Shown here: positions 5,620-5,907 of the stretch, in pieces
Layout: every line of letters starts with the position of its first letter
How positions within the stretch are numbered: the first letter of the stretch is position 1
From: DATJGR01 sp032124855
GTDB lineage: Bacteria; Pseudomonadota; Gammaproteobacteria; Pseudomonadales; Azotimanducaceae
Direction: 5' to 3'
DNA: 5,907 nucleotides
Assembly (NCBI GenBank): GCA_032124855.1
Contig: JAQBCT010000461.1
Coordinates: 1 to 5,907, forward strand
The notes under the pieces: generated by a model
What the model saw: only the letters and a program-made list of their open reading frames with translations
Database searches by the model: none
What the model was told of the DNA's origin: nothing
Translations under genes and position numbers: made by a program

Positions 5620-5907
5620 ATGAAAGTGATTACCTCCATCCCCTCACACGACCTGCACGCAGTGGGCCCGGCCGCTGCGCGAGTCGAGGCGGCAGGCTTC
5701 AGCGGCGTTTCCACCCAGGAGAATCGTCACGATCCGTTTCTGCCCCTGGCGGTGGCTGCCACCCACACCACCACACTGACATTGCGCACCAATGTCGCCA
5801 TCGCCTTTGCGCGCAGCCCCATGGTTGCGGCGAACCTTGGTTGGGATTTACAGAACGCGACGCGGGGGCGCTTCACCCTGGGTCTGGGCAGTCAGGTGAA
5901 GGGGCAC
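5620..5907 (+). CDS. LLM-class (putatively F420-dependent) oxidoreductase, partial at window edge
   Basis: The first 96 codons of a luciferase-like monooxygenase-family protein, with the frame open to the end of the window. The product begins MKVITSIPSHDL and contains VEAAGFSGVSTQENRHDPFL at 22-41, NVAIAFARSPMVAANL at 58-73 and TRGRFTLGLGSQVKGH at 81-96. These fit the TIGR03617 group of LLM oxidoreductases, usually described as F420-dependent; that assignment is from memory of the family. Full-length members run to roughly 330 residues, so about two thirds is missing. The reaction is probably a hydride-transfer oxidation or reduction using a deazaflavin or flavin, with unknown substrate. The ribosome binding site is weak (CGGA, 8 nt spacing). 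An in-frame GTG lies at 5593, but the family N-terminus favours the ATG at 5620. The gene is divergent from the CoA ligase, with a 130-bp spacer. Confidence 0.88.
   Translation, partial: MKVITSIPSHDLHAVGPAAARVEAAGFSGVSTQENRHDPFLPLAVAATHTTTLTLRTNVAIAFARSPMVAANLGWDLQNATRGRFTLGLGSQVKGH

Noticed and set aside
5490..5714. 75-codon upstream extension of the CoA ligase frame
   Set aside because: The extra residues are not family-like and the extension would overlap the start of the divergent LLM oxidoreductase. A good ribosome binding site supports the ATG at 5489 instead.

Overview
The window looks like a piece of chromosome from a GC-rich proteobacterium, most likely a gammaproteobacterium. The grounds are codon use strongly biased to G/C, an aldo/keto reductase that closely resembles Escherichia coli YajO, and a short repeat whose core resembles the REP-type repeats of Pseudomonas and Xanthomonadales relatives. 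The placement is an inference; no rRNA or other marker gene is present.

Layout from left to right. Positions 1-91 hold about 4.8 copies of a perfect 19-bp tandem repeat that probably continues beyond the left edge. Positions 106-2760 (minus) encode an 884-residue phosphotransferase with an N-terminal ATP-binding domain, a large central region and a C-terminal phosphohistidine domain. This is the domain order of rifampicin phosphotransferase, not of true PEP synthase. A 169-bp divergent spacer with two perfect palindromes and a possible ribosome-binding-site-masking stem separates it from a YajO-like aldo/keto reductase (2930-3961, plus). After only 10 bp comes the convergent end of an acyl/aryl-CoA ligase (3972-5489, minus). 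A 130-bp divergent spacer with a 7-bp hairpin follows. Then comes the start of an LLM-class (luciferase-like) oxidoreductase of the family usually called F420-dependent (5620 to the right edge, plus, cut off by the window).

The four genes strictly alternate in strand, so no two of them share a transcript in this window. The two divergent spacers are the likely control points. The most plausible functional link is between the CoA ligase and the LLM oxidoreductase, which could share regulation from their common spacer and suggest catabolism of a lipid or other carboxylic acid. The phosphotransferase and the aldo/keto reductase are divergently paired and may be co-regulated, but nothing shows a shared pathway. 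I found no CRISPR array, tRNA, rRNA, transposase, phage gene or obvious defence system. The points most worth following up are the phosphotransferase of unknown substrate and the tandem repeat.
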